Assembly (NCBI GenBank): GCA_019096155.1
Contig: JAHCVI010000005.1
Span: forward strand, 3,482,468 to 3,546,467
Direction: 5' to 3'
DNA from: Staphylotrichum longicolle
Taxonomy: Eukaryota > Ascomycota > Sordariomycetes > Sordariales > Chaetomiaceae
DNA length: 64,000 nt
Both the position numbers and the translations under genes were made by a program. This document shows, piece after piece, positions 34,546 to 48,500 of this stretch (position 1 is its first letter; each line of letters opens with the position of its first letter). The notes beneath the pieces were generated by a model, which was not told where the DNA came from, ran no database searches, and saw only the letters and a list, made by a program, of their open reading frames with translations.

Positions 34546-37500
34546 TTAAGGCTAGAGCTTAGGGGCATAGGCCCTATCGATAGTCGGAGCTACTACTTTA
34601 TAGAGCTAACTTTAAGCCTTTATACTAGTAGTAGCAAATAGAGGTACTTTTCTAGGACTATATACCTTAGAAGATGCGTTAGAGTAAGCTAAGCATATTA
34701 AGGATACTAAGAGTAAACTGGATAATTTCCTTAGCTAAAAAGGCTAAGAGAGGAGTAGTAAGGACTATAGGAAGAAGCGTCTATTTAACGATTATACTAT
34801 AAGAGCTAGGCATATAGTGCGATTATAGAACGAGGATGCTTGTAAGGAATTTGACTATAGGAACTCTCTAGAAACTTAGTTCTTACATATTGGCTATGCC
34901 TAATTACTATACGCTACTTGTAGGCGCTATAGGTGCTAAAAACGGAATCTAGAGGATAAGAGCGGCTAGTGGAAAGGAGGGCTTAAGGGTACCCCCTAGG
35001 GATTTATAGGATAACTAGCTAATCAAGGTATAGTAGGAGGACGAGTAGAGTAGAGTAGGTATATAGAAGGAGCTTAGTACCTAATAGAAATAAACTAATA
35101 TAGGTCTTATTACCTATAAGAGCCGTGCCTTTGTCCCTATTACCCTATAATAGGAGCTGCTGTAACGCTACTATAATATACTAACGGTAGGATACTAAGG
35201 GGTAAAGAAGACCGAAGACCGCCTCTATCGATAATACTATTAGCTAGCCCTAAGGGATAACGTTAAAGACTATATTGCCTAGTATATTATCTATATATAG
35301 ATAAAGCTATGTTATTACCGCCTTTATAGCGAGCTTGTAGCGCTCCTAGTCTTAGAAGAACCCTAGGAGTATATTATAGTTGACTTCGTTACTAGGCTTC
35401 CCCTATTACTTGACCTATAAATGAATAAACGCTATAATGCTATCTTTATCGTTGTCGATAAGCTAACGAAGTATATACTTTATATTATTACAACTAAATA
35501 GTTTATAGCAAGTGCCTTCGCTAGTCTTATCCTTAACTATATCTACTAACTATTTGGCTTACCCTAAGGAATTATCTCTAATAAAGGGAGCCTCTTTATA
35601 AGTAAGTTCTAGGAAGTATAGTATCCCTTTCTTAGCTTAGAGTAGCGCCTAAGTACTATATACTACCTTATAGACGGATAGCTAGATTGAATACTAGAAC
35701 TAACTCTTTAAATACTACTTATATATATTCTATAGTTACGACTAAGTAGATTAGGTATAACGCCTTTTCTTCGTAGAATATATCTATAATACTTCCTTTT
35801 ATACTACTATTCGAACTACCCTTGCCTTCCTACTCTATAGCTATTAGCCTAAAGGCCCGTTGGACCTAGAGGAGTGGCTACTAAACGGTATTCCCGCTAT
35901 AGACAAGCGGGCCAAGGAAGTCATCAAGCGACGAGTAGATATATATAGCCTCCTTAACTATATAAATAAGTATATACAAAGTGGTATAATAAAAAGAGGA
36001 CCCCAATGGAATTCTACGTCAGGTAAAAGGTCTAGCTATTGATAAAATATTTATATTAGTAGCGTTTAAGCTGTAAACTCGCTAATAAATATCTCGGCCT
36101 ATTCCAAATTATATATCGTCGGCGACTATAAAATAGCTTACTAGCTAAACTTTCTACCCTAATACCAAATCTACAATACCTTTCTCTTATACCTTAAGCC
36201 TTTCTAGGGTAGCGTAGAGATGATATAGGAGTTGCGAGAACGCATCAATATTAAGTCTAAGGAGGGTATCTTCGAAGTTAAAGCTATCCTTAACTATAAG
36301 GGTAGGGCTACAATAGGCGGTATTTAGTTAAATAGAAAGGCTATCCCCTAGAAGATAATACTTAGAGCCTATAGCCTATATTTACAAAGGCCCTATTTTA
36401 CAAGCTTATAAAGAGGGCTTATGGCAAGTTTATAGTTAGTATAAAGGGGTACGGCGGAGTAGCGGCGAAGGCGTAATAGGGGTATAGGATTGTATTAAAA
36501 AAAAAACTTAATAAAAAAAGGGGGGGAAAGAAAAGAAAATAAAAGAGGATAATGCCCTAGCAGCCCGACCTAGCAACCTAGCTACCTTGCTTTACTACTT
36601 TTAATATCAGTAGCGCCCTAATAGTATACTAAATATGTATACTTACCTCGGCGTCTCCCTTACTATTACGCTTCTCCTCTTTATCCTCTTCCCTATCCTT
36701 ACTAAGCGACTAACTATCTATCTTCTAGTAGAGAAAGGCCTATATATATTAATAGTATATGTAAAGCGTAGACGATTCGCAATAAGATATTTACTAGCGA
36801 TATAATGATACCCTCGAGGAGGGCTTATAAGGCGGCGAACTCCTCCCTTGTTACTATAGGAGTAGCGGTAGCTATAGCGGCAACTATAGGGTCGACTATA
36901 CCTACTCTACTAAAGTAGTATAGGCTTACCTATAGCGCCACCTCGGCTTCCTACTAGACGGCCTACCCGGTAATAAACTTAGGAGTCTTATTCCTAGGTA
37001 GCTTTCTAACTTTATATAAAGTATAAAGATACTCCTTGCTAGTAGCGCTAGCGCCGCTCCTTAGCTATACGACCTAGGATTTTCATTAGCTATAACTTAA
37101 CTTAATAACTTACCTAAACTTATATCCTTGCCTTTTACAAGCTTAGCGGCTTTATCGAATAGTTCGATGCGCCTTCTAGCTAGAGCTAGGATAGAAGTAG
37201 ATAACTATTGTATTATATTAGTAGTAAATATATAATCGATAAGCGGTTAAAGCGTTAAGGATAGTACGCCTAGGAAGAATAGCTAGGACTTATAGAATAG
37301 TAGATATAGTTGTTTTTAGTATAAGAAAAGTACTAGGATCCATCACTTATCTAGGTTAATATACCAACAATATATAAATAATATATAAAATCATATACTA
37401 CCCTAGTTAAAGTAGGTACCTCCCTTTACTACTATTAGATATATATAACTATAGTAACTATAATAGTTAGTATACGCTAAGAATAAGCTGAGAAGGTGCT

Positions 37501-39202
37501 TTACGGGAGTATACAAGGACTAGCCCTAGTAGCCTTAGGCTTTTTAGCCTTGCATTTAACAATATAGCTATCGTCGCTATCGTCGTCGTTATCGTTATCG
37601 TCGTCGTTATCGTCGTCCTAGATATATTAGCACGGCGCCCCTACTATGCGAATAAACCGATCTACTATACCGACTCTTCGCGAATACGCTTAGCGCCTTT
37701 CTCGGCGCTACCCCCCTTCTCCTTCTCGCCCCTACTACCTAGAGCCTCTCTACTTAGCGCGCTAGCTACGGCCTAGCCTATAGCGAGCTCGCCGCTAGCG
37801 CTAGCTGCGAGCTACGTAGGCGTAGCGACGATAGTCGACATTTTTAATCTAGTGCCTATACGCGTTAGCAGCGCCCTCGTTGCGAACACTAAGCGCAAAG
37901 ATAGCTTATAGAATGTTATTGGGCGTAAGCCTAGGAGCTATTAAAATTTAGAGACTAGTATAAGTTAGTACTAATTGCCTATTGCACCCTATCTACGCCT
38001 TCTCTATAATCTAGCTCAACTTACGAAATATATAGGCGGTAAGCCTAGAAGATTTAAAGATTTAATCTACCTAGAAGTACATTAATACTGTTTCCCTAGC
38101 GACCTAGCTATACTTGCTCCTACTTAAAGCTAGGAAGCGACCCGATTCTATTATACCTATCCCTAAAACCCTAGAAATCGCTAGAAATAGCATTTACAAG
38201 AGAATAGTAGCGTAGTACATAGTAAAATAATATATCTATACGAAAAGAAGGGTTAGCCAACTATTTATGATATGCCTCTACTGCTCTAGTAGCGTTCCCA
38301 AGCCGCTAATGTAGCGGCGATATTACTATTGGAGGAGTCGATTATCACTTATATAGTAGGCCGAAGAAGAAAAGAGGAAAGGGAGGAAGAAGGGCTAGAG
38401 GCTATAAGATATATAAGCTAACTTATAGAACCCCTAGAATAACTTATAGGAGGCCTAAATATCTTCCTTTTTAGCCTGAGTTTATAAGAATCTATAGATT
38501 ACGCTCTTTTAGTGTATATGCAATAGGGGAGTACCAAAAGCGTAGCCATTCTATTTCCCTCGCTCCTATTTCTAGAAGTTTTCGATTTTTCCTATTTTAC
38601 TATAGGAATTCCCACCCTAGCTAGAAACCACTTATAAACCCTGAGTAGACGGGACCTCCTTCCTACCTACTACCCCCTATAGCCTGTAGTTTTCTTACTA
38701 CTCTACGTCCTTGTTACGCCCCCGATGCGATTTCGTAGTGCCCTAGTTCCTAAGGATAGGAACGTAAAAGAAGGGAGGCTTTATTAGAACCTCGGGTCTA
38801 CCTAGCACCGCTAGCCCTATACCCAAGTCGGATCCCAGCCTTGACATACGCTGCGCAGGCGCTACGTATAGTCAGCGCCTAATTAGCGCGCGCTACCCCC
38901 TCGTTTCTAAGATATGCACGTGTAGCGTATACGCCTTGGGGGCGCTCAAGAGGAGCTAACGAGGAGAGCTAAATGGGGCAATATTGGGCCAGCCATAGGG
39001 AGAAGTCAGGCCGGGAAAGGAGGATAAGAAGGATAGCTATAGACACTTTAGGGATAGGCTAGAGTTCAATGATACTACCTAGTGACCCCTACTCTGCGCC
39101 CTCTTAGCGTAATAGCTACGCGTGCCTTGCTTATGCTTCTCTACTTTAGCAAACTCCCTCTTCTCTAGGCCCAAGGGCTTTGACATTTCCTAGTGCTCTG
39201 AG
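34546..39202. mobile_element. RIPed Ty3/gypsy integrase remnant and unclassified AT-rich repeat DNA
   Basis: Translation of about 35120-35860 (+) with stops ignored gives chromovirus integrase features: GVKKTEDRLYR, IIVDFVTRLPLL, YNAIFIVVDKLTKYI, GSLFISKF and a decayed DGQ motif. Catalytic-core spacing looks preserved, but tens of TAA/TAG codons interrupt it. The remainder (36.1-39.2 kb) is equally decayed and I cannot assign it. A tcg-rich tract at 37570-37620 would encode acidic residues on the minus strand. A TGTTACGCCC sequence near 38711 and a cctaaggatagga block near 38750 (also at about 56270) may be LTR remains. Confidence 0.6.
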
Positions 39203-41643
39203 CCATAGTAGGCCGTCGGAAGGCCTATAGTGGCCCAGAAGTGGTCAATCATTGATATACGGCCTCATTAGGTCCCCTAGGGGGGCCTAGTAATAGAGCC
39301 GGCCGGGGTTCGAAGGTCCAAGTCCCACTACACTGCTAATTCAAGCAGGGCTTTGGCTTCCGGTTGATACCGGTCATACCAGTCCCACTATAGGTAGTAG
39401 ACGTTGAAGTCCTCCGCAAGGACCATTGAGTAGGTAGGTAGTAGTCGGTTAAATAGGGTCGGTAAGAGGGTATTGTTGTCGATAGGGTTATAGATAGACC
39501 AGAGCTCTAGTCCACTACTTCCCAGCCCTAGGAACCAGACCCTGTAGTAGTCCTCAGTAGCTTCGTACTCCCACTACCCTATATCAAATTGTCGGCTCAC
39601 GAATATAGCTACCCGGCCATTGCAAGTATAGACCAGGTGGTATTTCGAGCTTCTAGAACAGTAGGTTAACTTGGTATGATGGTTGATCCAGGGCTCCTGT
39701 ATAGCTAGGAGGTCGTACTAGGCTTCCTCTAGCAGGGCCTCAAGCGCCTGCTTATTACCTTCGGTATTCCAGAGTAGGATCTTAATTTTCATCGCTTTCC
39801 ATAACGGTATCCTCTAGCTAGGTGGTTGGCTAGGTAGTCGGATAAGTGGTCGGCTAGGTAGTCGGCTGGGTAAGGCCAAAGGTGATCCGGCCCTATAAAG
39901 GGTCCCTACTGGCCACTAAGATCAGTAGTTGCCAACCTCTTTATAGCCGGGGCCTCTTTGCCCCAACCCTCTAAAAGCCCTCTTCGTCTTCCTATGGCTA
40001 GGGTCTCTAGAGGGTAAAAACTAGCCCTGGCTAGGCAGTGGGTAGTTCAAAGGCTCGGGGCCAGTAGTAGTAGGCCTCGCAGGCTTCTTCCTTGGCTTTG
40101 ATCTTCTATAGGCACTCCTTGGCCTAGGCAGCATACCCCCTACTACAACTAGGGCACTTATAGGGCACTTAGCCACTATAAATAGGGCAAAGAGCCTCTA
40201 TAGCCTTACCCTCCCTATAGGCCCTAGTACCACACCTGCTACACAAGGCCTCCTTTCGATAGTACCGCTATATATAGCCCTATTTCCAATACTTTTAATA
40301 CTATTTCGGCTCCAAGGCAGCTTAGTAAGGCTTATAGTCCAGGATCTAAGCGTTCCAAATCATACCCTAATCATAGGCTTTATAGGCCTCTTCTTAGCTT
40401 TCTAAAGTAACCAATATAGTAGCTCTAGTAAACCCTAGGTTGGTAGGAAGCTAGAATTTGACCTAGTCAATAGACTAAAGGCCTATAGCCGTACTAAAGG
40501 CTTCCTCTATAGTACCCTATAAATCGGCCTTGCATAGGCCCTTCACAAAGACTATAAAGGTTCTATAGGCCTCCTTAGCTTTATTGCTAAAGGCCTATTG
40601 TAACTACTAGTTATTCTTCATATACTAGTCCTTAGTAGTAGAGTTACTAAATGTAACTACTATATTACTACTAGATAGCTTTCAGGCTATAACGGCTCTA
40701 TTTTTAGCCGAGGCTTAGTTAACTACCTAGACGATTTCGACAGGGGTTCGTTTAGCTAGGTCAGCTAATAGGTTAATTCCCTAGACTAGGATCTTACGGT
40801 TAATCCTATAGGGGATAGCTTTCATAAGCTAGGGGGGCTATATAGGCTAGTTCAATGGTGCCGAAGCTGTAGCAGCCACTATAGCCCACGACTAGCCCTA
40901 GGCGACTCGCTGAATAGGGCCCTGATTAAGGCCTATAGCAGCTCGAATAGCCTCTATAACTACCTTCTATAGGTAGGTTATAGTGATAACTTTGGTAGGT
41001 TATAGTAGCTAGTTCTACTATAGGGTAGTGAATAGGGTATAGACCTCCTTTACAAGGCCCCAGGCTATACCCTGCTATTCGGCTAGTACTAAGGCTACCA
41101 AACTATCAAGGAGCCCTCTACAGGACTCCTTTCCAGGCTGTAGGGTAGCTCTAGGGGCCTCTATAGGCTTGGGCAGGTGCCGGGCAGGGCGCTAAAGCAG
41201 GCCCGTAACTAGGTAGTTATAGGTACTAGAAGCAAGGCCGGTAGTCGCCATTGTTATTTTTAACAGTTTTATCGATTTTAACATTTTTTATTTTTTAAAG
41301 GTTATTATTATTAATAGTCATTGGCTGGGTAACAAAAAGGGGCTTAAACAATAGAAAAAGTAGATCAAAAAGTAGGGGAAAGTAGGTCAACGACGAGGTA
41401 GGTAGCGATAGAAGAGTAGTAACGTTAGTAGTTATATAGTGGCAAAGTCAGTAAGGGGTTTTTCGACCATAGTCGCCGCGACGGCTCTCCCAATTCCTAT
41501 ACCTCCTGCGGCCGCGTAATGGCGCGCGCGTAGCTGCAATAGGTATAGGTAGATAGAGCTTTTCAAGAGCTTTCCAACGGTACTATTTTTTTAGACCAAT
41601 TAGACTACTTTCCATAGTAGGGTCGGCGAAGTAAAAAAAGTAC
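39203..41643 (-). mobile_element. LINE copy with intact 5' end but missing 3' half (RIPed)
   Basis: Collinear with 48470-50968 of the near full-length copy, same orientation, covering the 5' UTR, ORF1 and the start of ORF2 (endonuclease). Differences are mainly C-to-T/G-to-A in CpA/TpG contexts (for example tggtgg read as tagtag), the RIP pattern. It has fewer of the 12-bp TTQP-coding repeats and lacks the (gtt)n run of the other copy. It stops where the other continues into RT, which is the opposite of usual 5' truncation, so its 3' side was probably lost by deletion or later insertion. Confidence 0.75.
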
Positions 41644-41678
41644 AACTACTAACTCTAGGGCAATAGGTTAGGTTTCCT

Positions 41679-42420
41679 AAGCCATTAATAAGCTAGTAGG
41701 TAGAAAGTCCTCGCCTAGGGCCTTCCAAAGGCTAATTCGTAATAGTATAGCTTCGATATCCCCTATACTAACCTCTACCTCTATATCAAACCCTAGAACC
41801 TATAGTTATAGTAGGTCTAGGTCTTCTATATTAATAAGATCATTTTTACCGACAAAGCCCTGAAGAGGCACGACGGCCTTACGAAGGCCCAGAGCTCCCT
41901 ACTAGCCCAGGCCCGTATAGAAGATATTGGCCTGCGGGACTACCTATTCCGGGTGAAGGTCCCACAGGTGCCTACCCCCTACTGTGCCTGTGGCCAGGGC
42001 AGGGAAACAGTGGAGCACCTGGTGGTGTGGTGTCCCGACCTACCGCTACAGAGGCCGTGGGAGCAACGGCAAATTCGGTCACGTAGAGACTTACAGACTA
42101 TTTTTCGAGGGGTCCCTGGGAATATTCGGCTTGTTCGGCAGGTTCTGGGTTGGCTAATAGACTCTGGTCGACTACTAGAGTATAGGCTAGCTAGAAAGCT
42201 AGATCTAGAAATGGTGGAAGGCTAGGCCCAGAGGCTAATATAGGGCCTCCGTTCTACTGTATTGTATTGGATTCGCATTATGGCTTTAGAAGGGTGGATG
42301 GAGGTTTTTACCCGGCCTATACGGTATGGTTTCCTCTGTACATAGCTAAGTAGAAGGATCGGCACACCTTCGGGTATATCGGTGTATGAAAATCTATCTA
42401 TCTATCTATCTATTATATCC
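41679..42420 (+). mobile_element. 5'-truncated LINE copy with internal inversion (twin-priming type)
   Basis: 41849-42420 is the LINE 3' end in plus orientation, including the C-terminal zinc-binding motif coding region (YCACGQGRETVEHLVVWCP) and the (tatc)n tail. Immediately upstream, 41679-41848 matches 47630-47802, an earlier ORF2 segment, in the opposite orientation. About 1.6 kb of element sequence is missing between the two. This is the geometry made when a second primer is used during target-primed reverse transcription. Confidence 0.75.
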
Positions 42421-45400
42421 CTACTATCTAATTCTCGTAGCGGTCTTAGTAATTCTTATATATCCCTAAGTTTCCACTTGTAGATTTCCTTGATTAGTTA
42501 CCTCTAATCGTTCTTATCGGCGATTGTTAGGCCGATGGTTCTTTCTTCTCTAAAGATTGCGTAGCATTCTTTAAAGTTAGAGAGGATACCAAAGCGATCT
42601 ATCTCGCTATTTTTAAAGCAATAGTAGTAATACTTTAGTTGGGTTTCTAAAGTAATCTAGTCTCCTACTTAAGATATCTGATTGTACATTTTCCAAGCCT
42701 TTTTATAGTAGATAATAAAGTTAAATGTAGAGAGAAATTCCGCCTAGCGGGTTTACCACTAGTTAAGTTCTTTCGTCGTAGTAAAATACTAGAGGTTCTT
42801 ATAATCTATATATATTTATACCTTATATACTATACTACTAAGATAGGGCCTTTATCCTCTAAAAGCTTCGATGATTGCTAGTAGCTCTTTATTATAAATT
42901 AGGTAATTGAGCTATAGTCCTATAAGCTTCTTCGAAAAGAATGCTATAAGGTAAAGCCTCCCTTGCTTGTCCCATTAGCTAAGTTGCCCTCCGACTATAT
43001 AGTCTAATATATTAGTCTTGACTTCGAATAGCTTTCTAGTGTTAAGTAATATAAGTACTAGGTCTACCGTGATAAGATCTTTAATCCGACTAAATATTTA
43101 CTCCTATTCTTTTCCCTACCTAAACTCGACGTCTTTTGTCGTCAAATAATATAGAGGGTAAGCAATATCTCCTAAGTTTTTAACGAATATTCTATAGAAG
43201 TTGACAAACCCGATAAATCCTCTAACCTCTATTATATAGTTAGCGTAGGCTATAACCTAATAGCTTTAACCTTACTTAGTTCTATTCCTATCTATCCTAG
43301 CAAAATTTCGAAGTTGAGGAAGATTGTCTTTATAATGTAGAACCTTGCTTTTATCTTTATTGATAGAGAGTTTTTATATATAGAGTATAACCAATACTTG
43401 CCTTATATACTTCCTATACTCTTCGAATATTTTAGAGAAGATAAGAATATTATCTAGGTAATAGACTATAAACTTATCGAGGAATAGTCGGATCGTACAA
43501 TTAACGACCTTCTAAAATATTATAGGTATATTTATTAGCCTAAATGGTATAATATAGTATTCGAAGTATCTATAACGAAATATAAAATACTATCTTCTAT
43601 TTATCCCCTTCTTTAATATAAATATAGATATACGCTATTAGAAGATCGAGAGATATAAAGTATTATATACCTATTAGCTAATCTCGAAGTTACGAGATAA
43701 GTAGTAGTAGGTAGCGGTCCTTTACTATTTCGCCGTTTCACTATTAATAGTCTATATATATCTTGAATTTTCTATCCTTCTTTAGTATAAAAAGGATCGG
43801 GTATTCTACTAGAGATATCGATAGTCTAATATACCCTATCTTGAGATTAGCTTTAAAATATCTCTTTAATTCGTTATTTTAAAGTTCGTTTGTATAGTAT
43901 ATCTTAAAGAACTTTAACTAGGCGTCTTCTTTAAGTTTGATTTTATAATCCTAAGGTCTATATTCTAGTAACCCTTTTATATATTTACCTTCGAATACTA
44001 GGTACCCCTAGTACTCTACCAGGATCTTCTCTATTTTATCGTTCTCCTTTATACCTTGATAGTATACGAATTTACTGTTGGCTATAACTTCGGCTACTTC
44101 CTTTTAAGTGACCTATTCTTAGAACTAAAGTCTATTATTGTCGACTAAGATAATAGTAACCTCTTAGTTAATCTATCTCTATCTATATCGTTCCTTCTAA
44201 TAACTACTGCCTTTTCCTAAGTCTATAGTCTATCTACTACTATTTATCTCTTATAGTAAGTCTTTAAAGTATATATACTTTATTATACTACTTCGTCGTA
44301 GTTTATCATCTATATTTCCTATTATATTGATCAGATATAAGCCTATTATACCTCGGAGTTGTAAGTAGCTACCTCCCTTCTAACTAATATCGGGGTTGTA
44401 AATCCTATACTATAGGCGACCTAAGATTATATCTTTCTTAGCCCTTATATCTACAATATCGAAAAATCACTATTATAGTCTTCTCTTCGACTATAATATC
44501 AAGTAGTTCCGTCTCGTACTATACGATCTATATAGGGAATAGTCCTTTGACTATATATAGTTGCCTCTTTATCTTCTATAGGATTTGAAGTTAATTAACG
44601 AAACCTTAGCGAGATAAAGTCGATCTATAATCCTCTATCCCTAGTATAAATGCCTAGTACTATTTCTAGTATACTCTAACCTAAATCTAATCGTCTAGTT
44701 AGTCACTTTGTATAGCGGCTACTTCCATATAATCTATCCGTCTCTCTTATCTCGCTAGTTCGTTAGGTAGTCTTATTACTATACTACTACGCCGCCTCTT
44801 AGACCTCCTATTGGCTATCCTAGTAGCAACTATCCTCTTTCTAGTAGCATTTTTATTAATTTTAGTAGACCGTTATATATCCACTAGGAAGTCGTCGTAG
44901 GCCTTCTATTTCGCTTAGTTCTTCCTATACTAGTAGGTCTATCTTCGTTATAAAGGTATTAGTTTTATTCGGGCCTATTGTAGGCCCTAGAGTTATTTCC
45001 TAACTTTTGTTAAATCGAAGAGATATTCCCCTAGGACTCTAGTTAGTCGTTCTCTACTTACTAAATAGCCCTCTTCCTATCTCGCATCGCTTTCTTGCCT
45101 TCCTTTATTAGTAGACTACTTCCTAGGATATACTTATACCTTACCTTAAGCTCTTCGAGCTACTTATTAATACTAGGATCCTTCTTAATTTTAACTCGTC
45201 CTTCTTCGTCTTTATATAAATCAAGTACCCTAATAATTCTTTGAGGAATCTAGTAGTACTACTAAACCTTCTATTTAAAGTAGTAGAGACATATATAGTC
45301 GCTATATCCCTTTACTTCCTCTATATCTCGGTAGTACTTAGGCTATATCCTCTTAGGTATAATATAAAGGTACCCTTCGTCTATTCTATTAAACGCCTAT

Positions 45401-45427
45401 AGGAGATCGGCATAACTATAGCCATAG
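42421..45427 (-). mobile_element. RIPed Ty3/gypsy pol remnant (reverse transcriptase)
   Basis: On the minus strand near 43530-43430 the reading RLFLDKFIVYYLDNILIFSK matches the Ty3/gypsy RT block around the catalytic YLDD; here the second Asp reads Asn, which a RIP G-to-A change explains. Flanking RT/RNase H-like and protease-side sequence continues across about 3 kb with very many stops. Orientation is opposite to the integrase fragments at 35 and 51 kb, so they need not be one element. Confidence 0.65.
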
Positions 45428-45599
45428 AGATAGATGGATAGATAGATAGATTTTCATACACCGATATGCCCAAAGGCGTGCCGGTCCTTCTACTTAGCTA
45501 TGTACAGAGGAAACCGTACCGTATAGGCCGGGTAAAAACCTCCGTCTACCCTTCTGAAGCCACACTGCGAATCTAATATAATACAATAGAGCGGAGGCC

Positions 45600-48500
45600 C
45601 TGTGTTAGCCTCTGGGCCTAGCCTTCTACCATTTCTAGGTCTAGCTTCCTAGCTAGCCTATACTCTAGTAGACGACCAGAGTCCATTAGCCAACCAGAAC
45701 CTGCCGAACAAGCCGAATATTCCCAGGGACCCCCCGAAAAACAGTCTGTAGGTCCCTGTGTGACCGAATTTGCCGTTGCTCCCACGGCCTCTGTAGCGGT
45801 GGGTCGGGGCACCACACCACCAAGTGCTCTACTGTTTCCCTGCCCTGGCCACAGGCATAGTAGGGGGTAGGCACCTGTGGGACCTTCACCCGGAATAGGT
45901 AGTCCCGCAAGCCAATATCCCCTATACGGGCCTGGGCCAGTAGGGAGCTCTGGGCCTTTGTAAGGCCGTCATGCCTCTTCAGAGCTTTGTTGGTAAAAAG
46001 GAGGGTTGGGGGGTCTTCGTCGGCTATCCTCACCACTGTGGCCCTCTGTGGGCCAGCCCTCTGTGGGCTAGCCCTCTGTTGGGTTCTGTGGTCCTCCCAA
46101 CGGGCCTGCCAAGCTAGTTCGACCACTTCGTCGGTAGTCAACCTCTTGTGGCTCTTCTTCCCTGTTTTCCACCGCTGGTCGGCCCACTTACCTACTGTAA
46201 TAGTGGCCTATTCAGTGGGTGTAAGTCGCTGTGGGCCTTGTTGTGGCCTGGGGCCACGGCTCTTCCACTTCCTGAATCTGTGGTAGATTCTGTTGCAAGC
46301 CTCTGTGATCAAGTGGCCTGGGGTAGTTCGTTCAACCTCTGGGCCAGGGCCAGCCCCTGTTTGTAGGGACTTTCGCTGTAGCCGGGCCTCGAAGTCGGCT
46401 AGCCGTTTATTGAAATAGAGGTCCAACGGGGGTACCCAAGCCTCTGTTTCCAAGCACCTAGTAGGGGAGGTCTTGTAGGCCCCTACTACTATTCGAAGGC
46501 TTCGGTTCTGGGCCTTCGTCAGGGCCTTCGCTAGGCCCTGTGGCTTGTTTTCCCCCCTTGGAGCCGTTGGCTGGTGGAACGTGGAGGCCCCGTAGGCTAT
46601 AGCACTGCGGATGCATTTGGTATAGACCTCCCGAGCCTTGGATAGGCTGGGGCCCCACGTTTTGGCTGCAATCCTCGAAAGAGCGAAATCCTGGGTTTTT
46701 GGCTTCCTTTCCACCGCCTGGCAATGGGGTTTCCAGGATAACTTCCAGTCAAGCCACACCCCCAAGAACCGGGCCGAGGCCACTGGCTTGACTACGCTAT
46801 AGCCATTGCCCAGTGGGTGGGCAAGGGCTACAGGGTCTGGCCACTGCCTGTGGGACTTGTTGAAGTGTATCAATTCACACTTGTGGCCTGCAAAGGCCAT
46901 ACCACGGGTAGATGCCCACTGTAGGCAAGTCTTCCAGGCCTTTTCCAGTTGTTGGACGTTGGCTTGGGGGTTCCTCCCAAAGACCAGAAGGTTAGTATCG
47001 TCGGCAAAGCCTACTATACTAACTAGTGGGTGGTCCTGTTTTAGAGCCTTATATAGCGAAGCTATATAGAGGATAAAGAGGACTGGGGAGAGCGGCGAGC
47101 CTGTGGAACCCCTGCAACTACTGGTATGTCTTCTGTTTTCTGGCCGTCGAAGTAGAGGGTAGCCACGCGGTTGGTCAACCAAGCCCTCACCTAGACTACT
47201 AGCCACTGTGGGAAGCCCTGTTCCCGGAGGGTGGCTAGTAGCCGGGTATAGTTGACAGTGTCGAAGGCACCTGAAATATCCAACTGTAGGAGGCTAGCTG
47301 TGGCCCGTTGCCTCCAAGCCTCTTGGACCTGGGCCACAACTAGCCGAATGGCTAGTTCAGTGGACCGGTGCTCCCGGTTACCCATTTGCTCGGTGGGTAA
47401 TAGGCCATAGGCCTCAGCAGCCCTAGTGACCCTTCGGGCCACTAAGGCCTCTATAACCTTCCCAACCGTTGGTAGGAGGGCTATAGGCCTATAGCCTGCG
47501 GGGGTGCAGTAGGTTTCGGGTGTTTTTCCAGGCTTCTGTAGAACCACTGTCGTAGCTCTCTTGAACCTGCCTGGGAACCAGCCAAGCTGGAAGCAAGCCT
47601 CTGTAAGTATGGCCAATACCGTATACAGTGGCTGACCACAAGCCTTCAGTAAGCCAGTGGGTAGAAGGTCCTCGCCCGGGGCCTTCCAGGGGCTGATTCG
47701 TGACAGCGTGGCTTCGATATCCTCTGTAGTGACCTCTACCTCTATATCGAACCCTGGAACCCACTGTTGTAGTAGGTCTGGGTCCTCTATATCAGTAAGA
47801 TCAGCTACTAGACTAGGGAAGAACTTGGTAGCCAAGGGCTTCGGCCTTTTGTTGGTAGGTGGTGAGGTCGTGGCCCTGTGTAGGGTCTTTGAGAGTCGGG
47901 CGCTTCGGGGGTCCGGGGGGTTGAAGCTTCTGCAACGGGCCCATCGTTCCAGTGACCAAAGTAGGTCCGGGTGGTGGGTGGCCTTCTGAACAGTGGCCCT
48001 CCAAGCCTTCGTCTTCCCCTGGTTGATAGTAGTTTTTCAGGGCTTGTAAGCTCTGGTTGAGCCTTCGTTTGTTGTACCCCGACGGGGCTACTCTGTGTTG
48101 CCTTTCGGCTTCTCTAGCCCGTTGCTGGGCCTCTTTGATTTCCACTGACCACCAGGGCGAGGCGTAGCCTCTGTTGGGCTTCTTCCGGGGGGTGGCCAGT
48201 TCGGCTACCCTCTGAAGCTCTGTAATCAACTGATCGAAGGCCTGTTGTAGGCCCTGTTGATCCTGGATTCGGGATCTAAGGCCCTGTGGCCCCGGGTCTT
48301 GCAGGCCCATTCGGAGTGGTAGGTAGGCCGCTTCGGCTTCCACGCGGCTCTCCTTCATCAGCTTCCAATTCCAGCCCTCTGGCTGGGCCTGTAGTAGGGG
48401 GGGCCCACTGGTATAGACTTCGAGGACCTGTGGGTAGTGGTCTAACTTCTCCTGGTACTCCAAGCTATAGTAGGCTGTCGGTAGGCCCACAGTGGTCTAG

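Noticed and set aside
35860..36042. Separate small gene (LDLEEWLLNG...)
   Set aside because: Continuous with the decayed gypsy integrase context and lacking its own gene features.
36500..38700. LTR pair or a second transposon family
   Set aside because: Only short similarity (cctaaggatagga near 38750 and 56270) was seen; too decayed to assign ends or family by eye.
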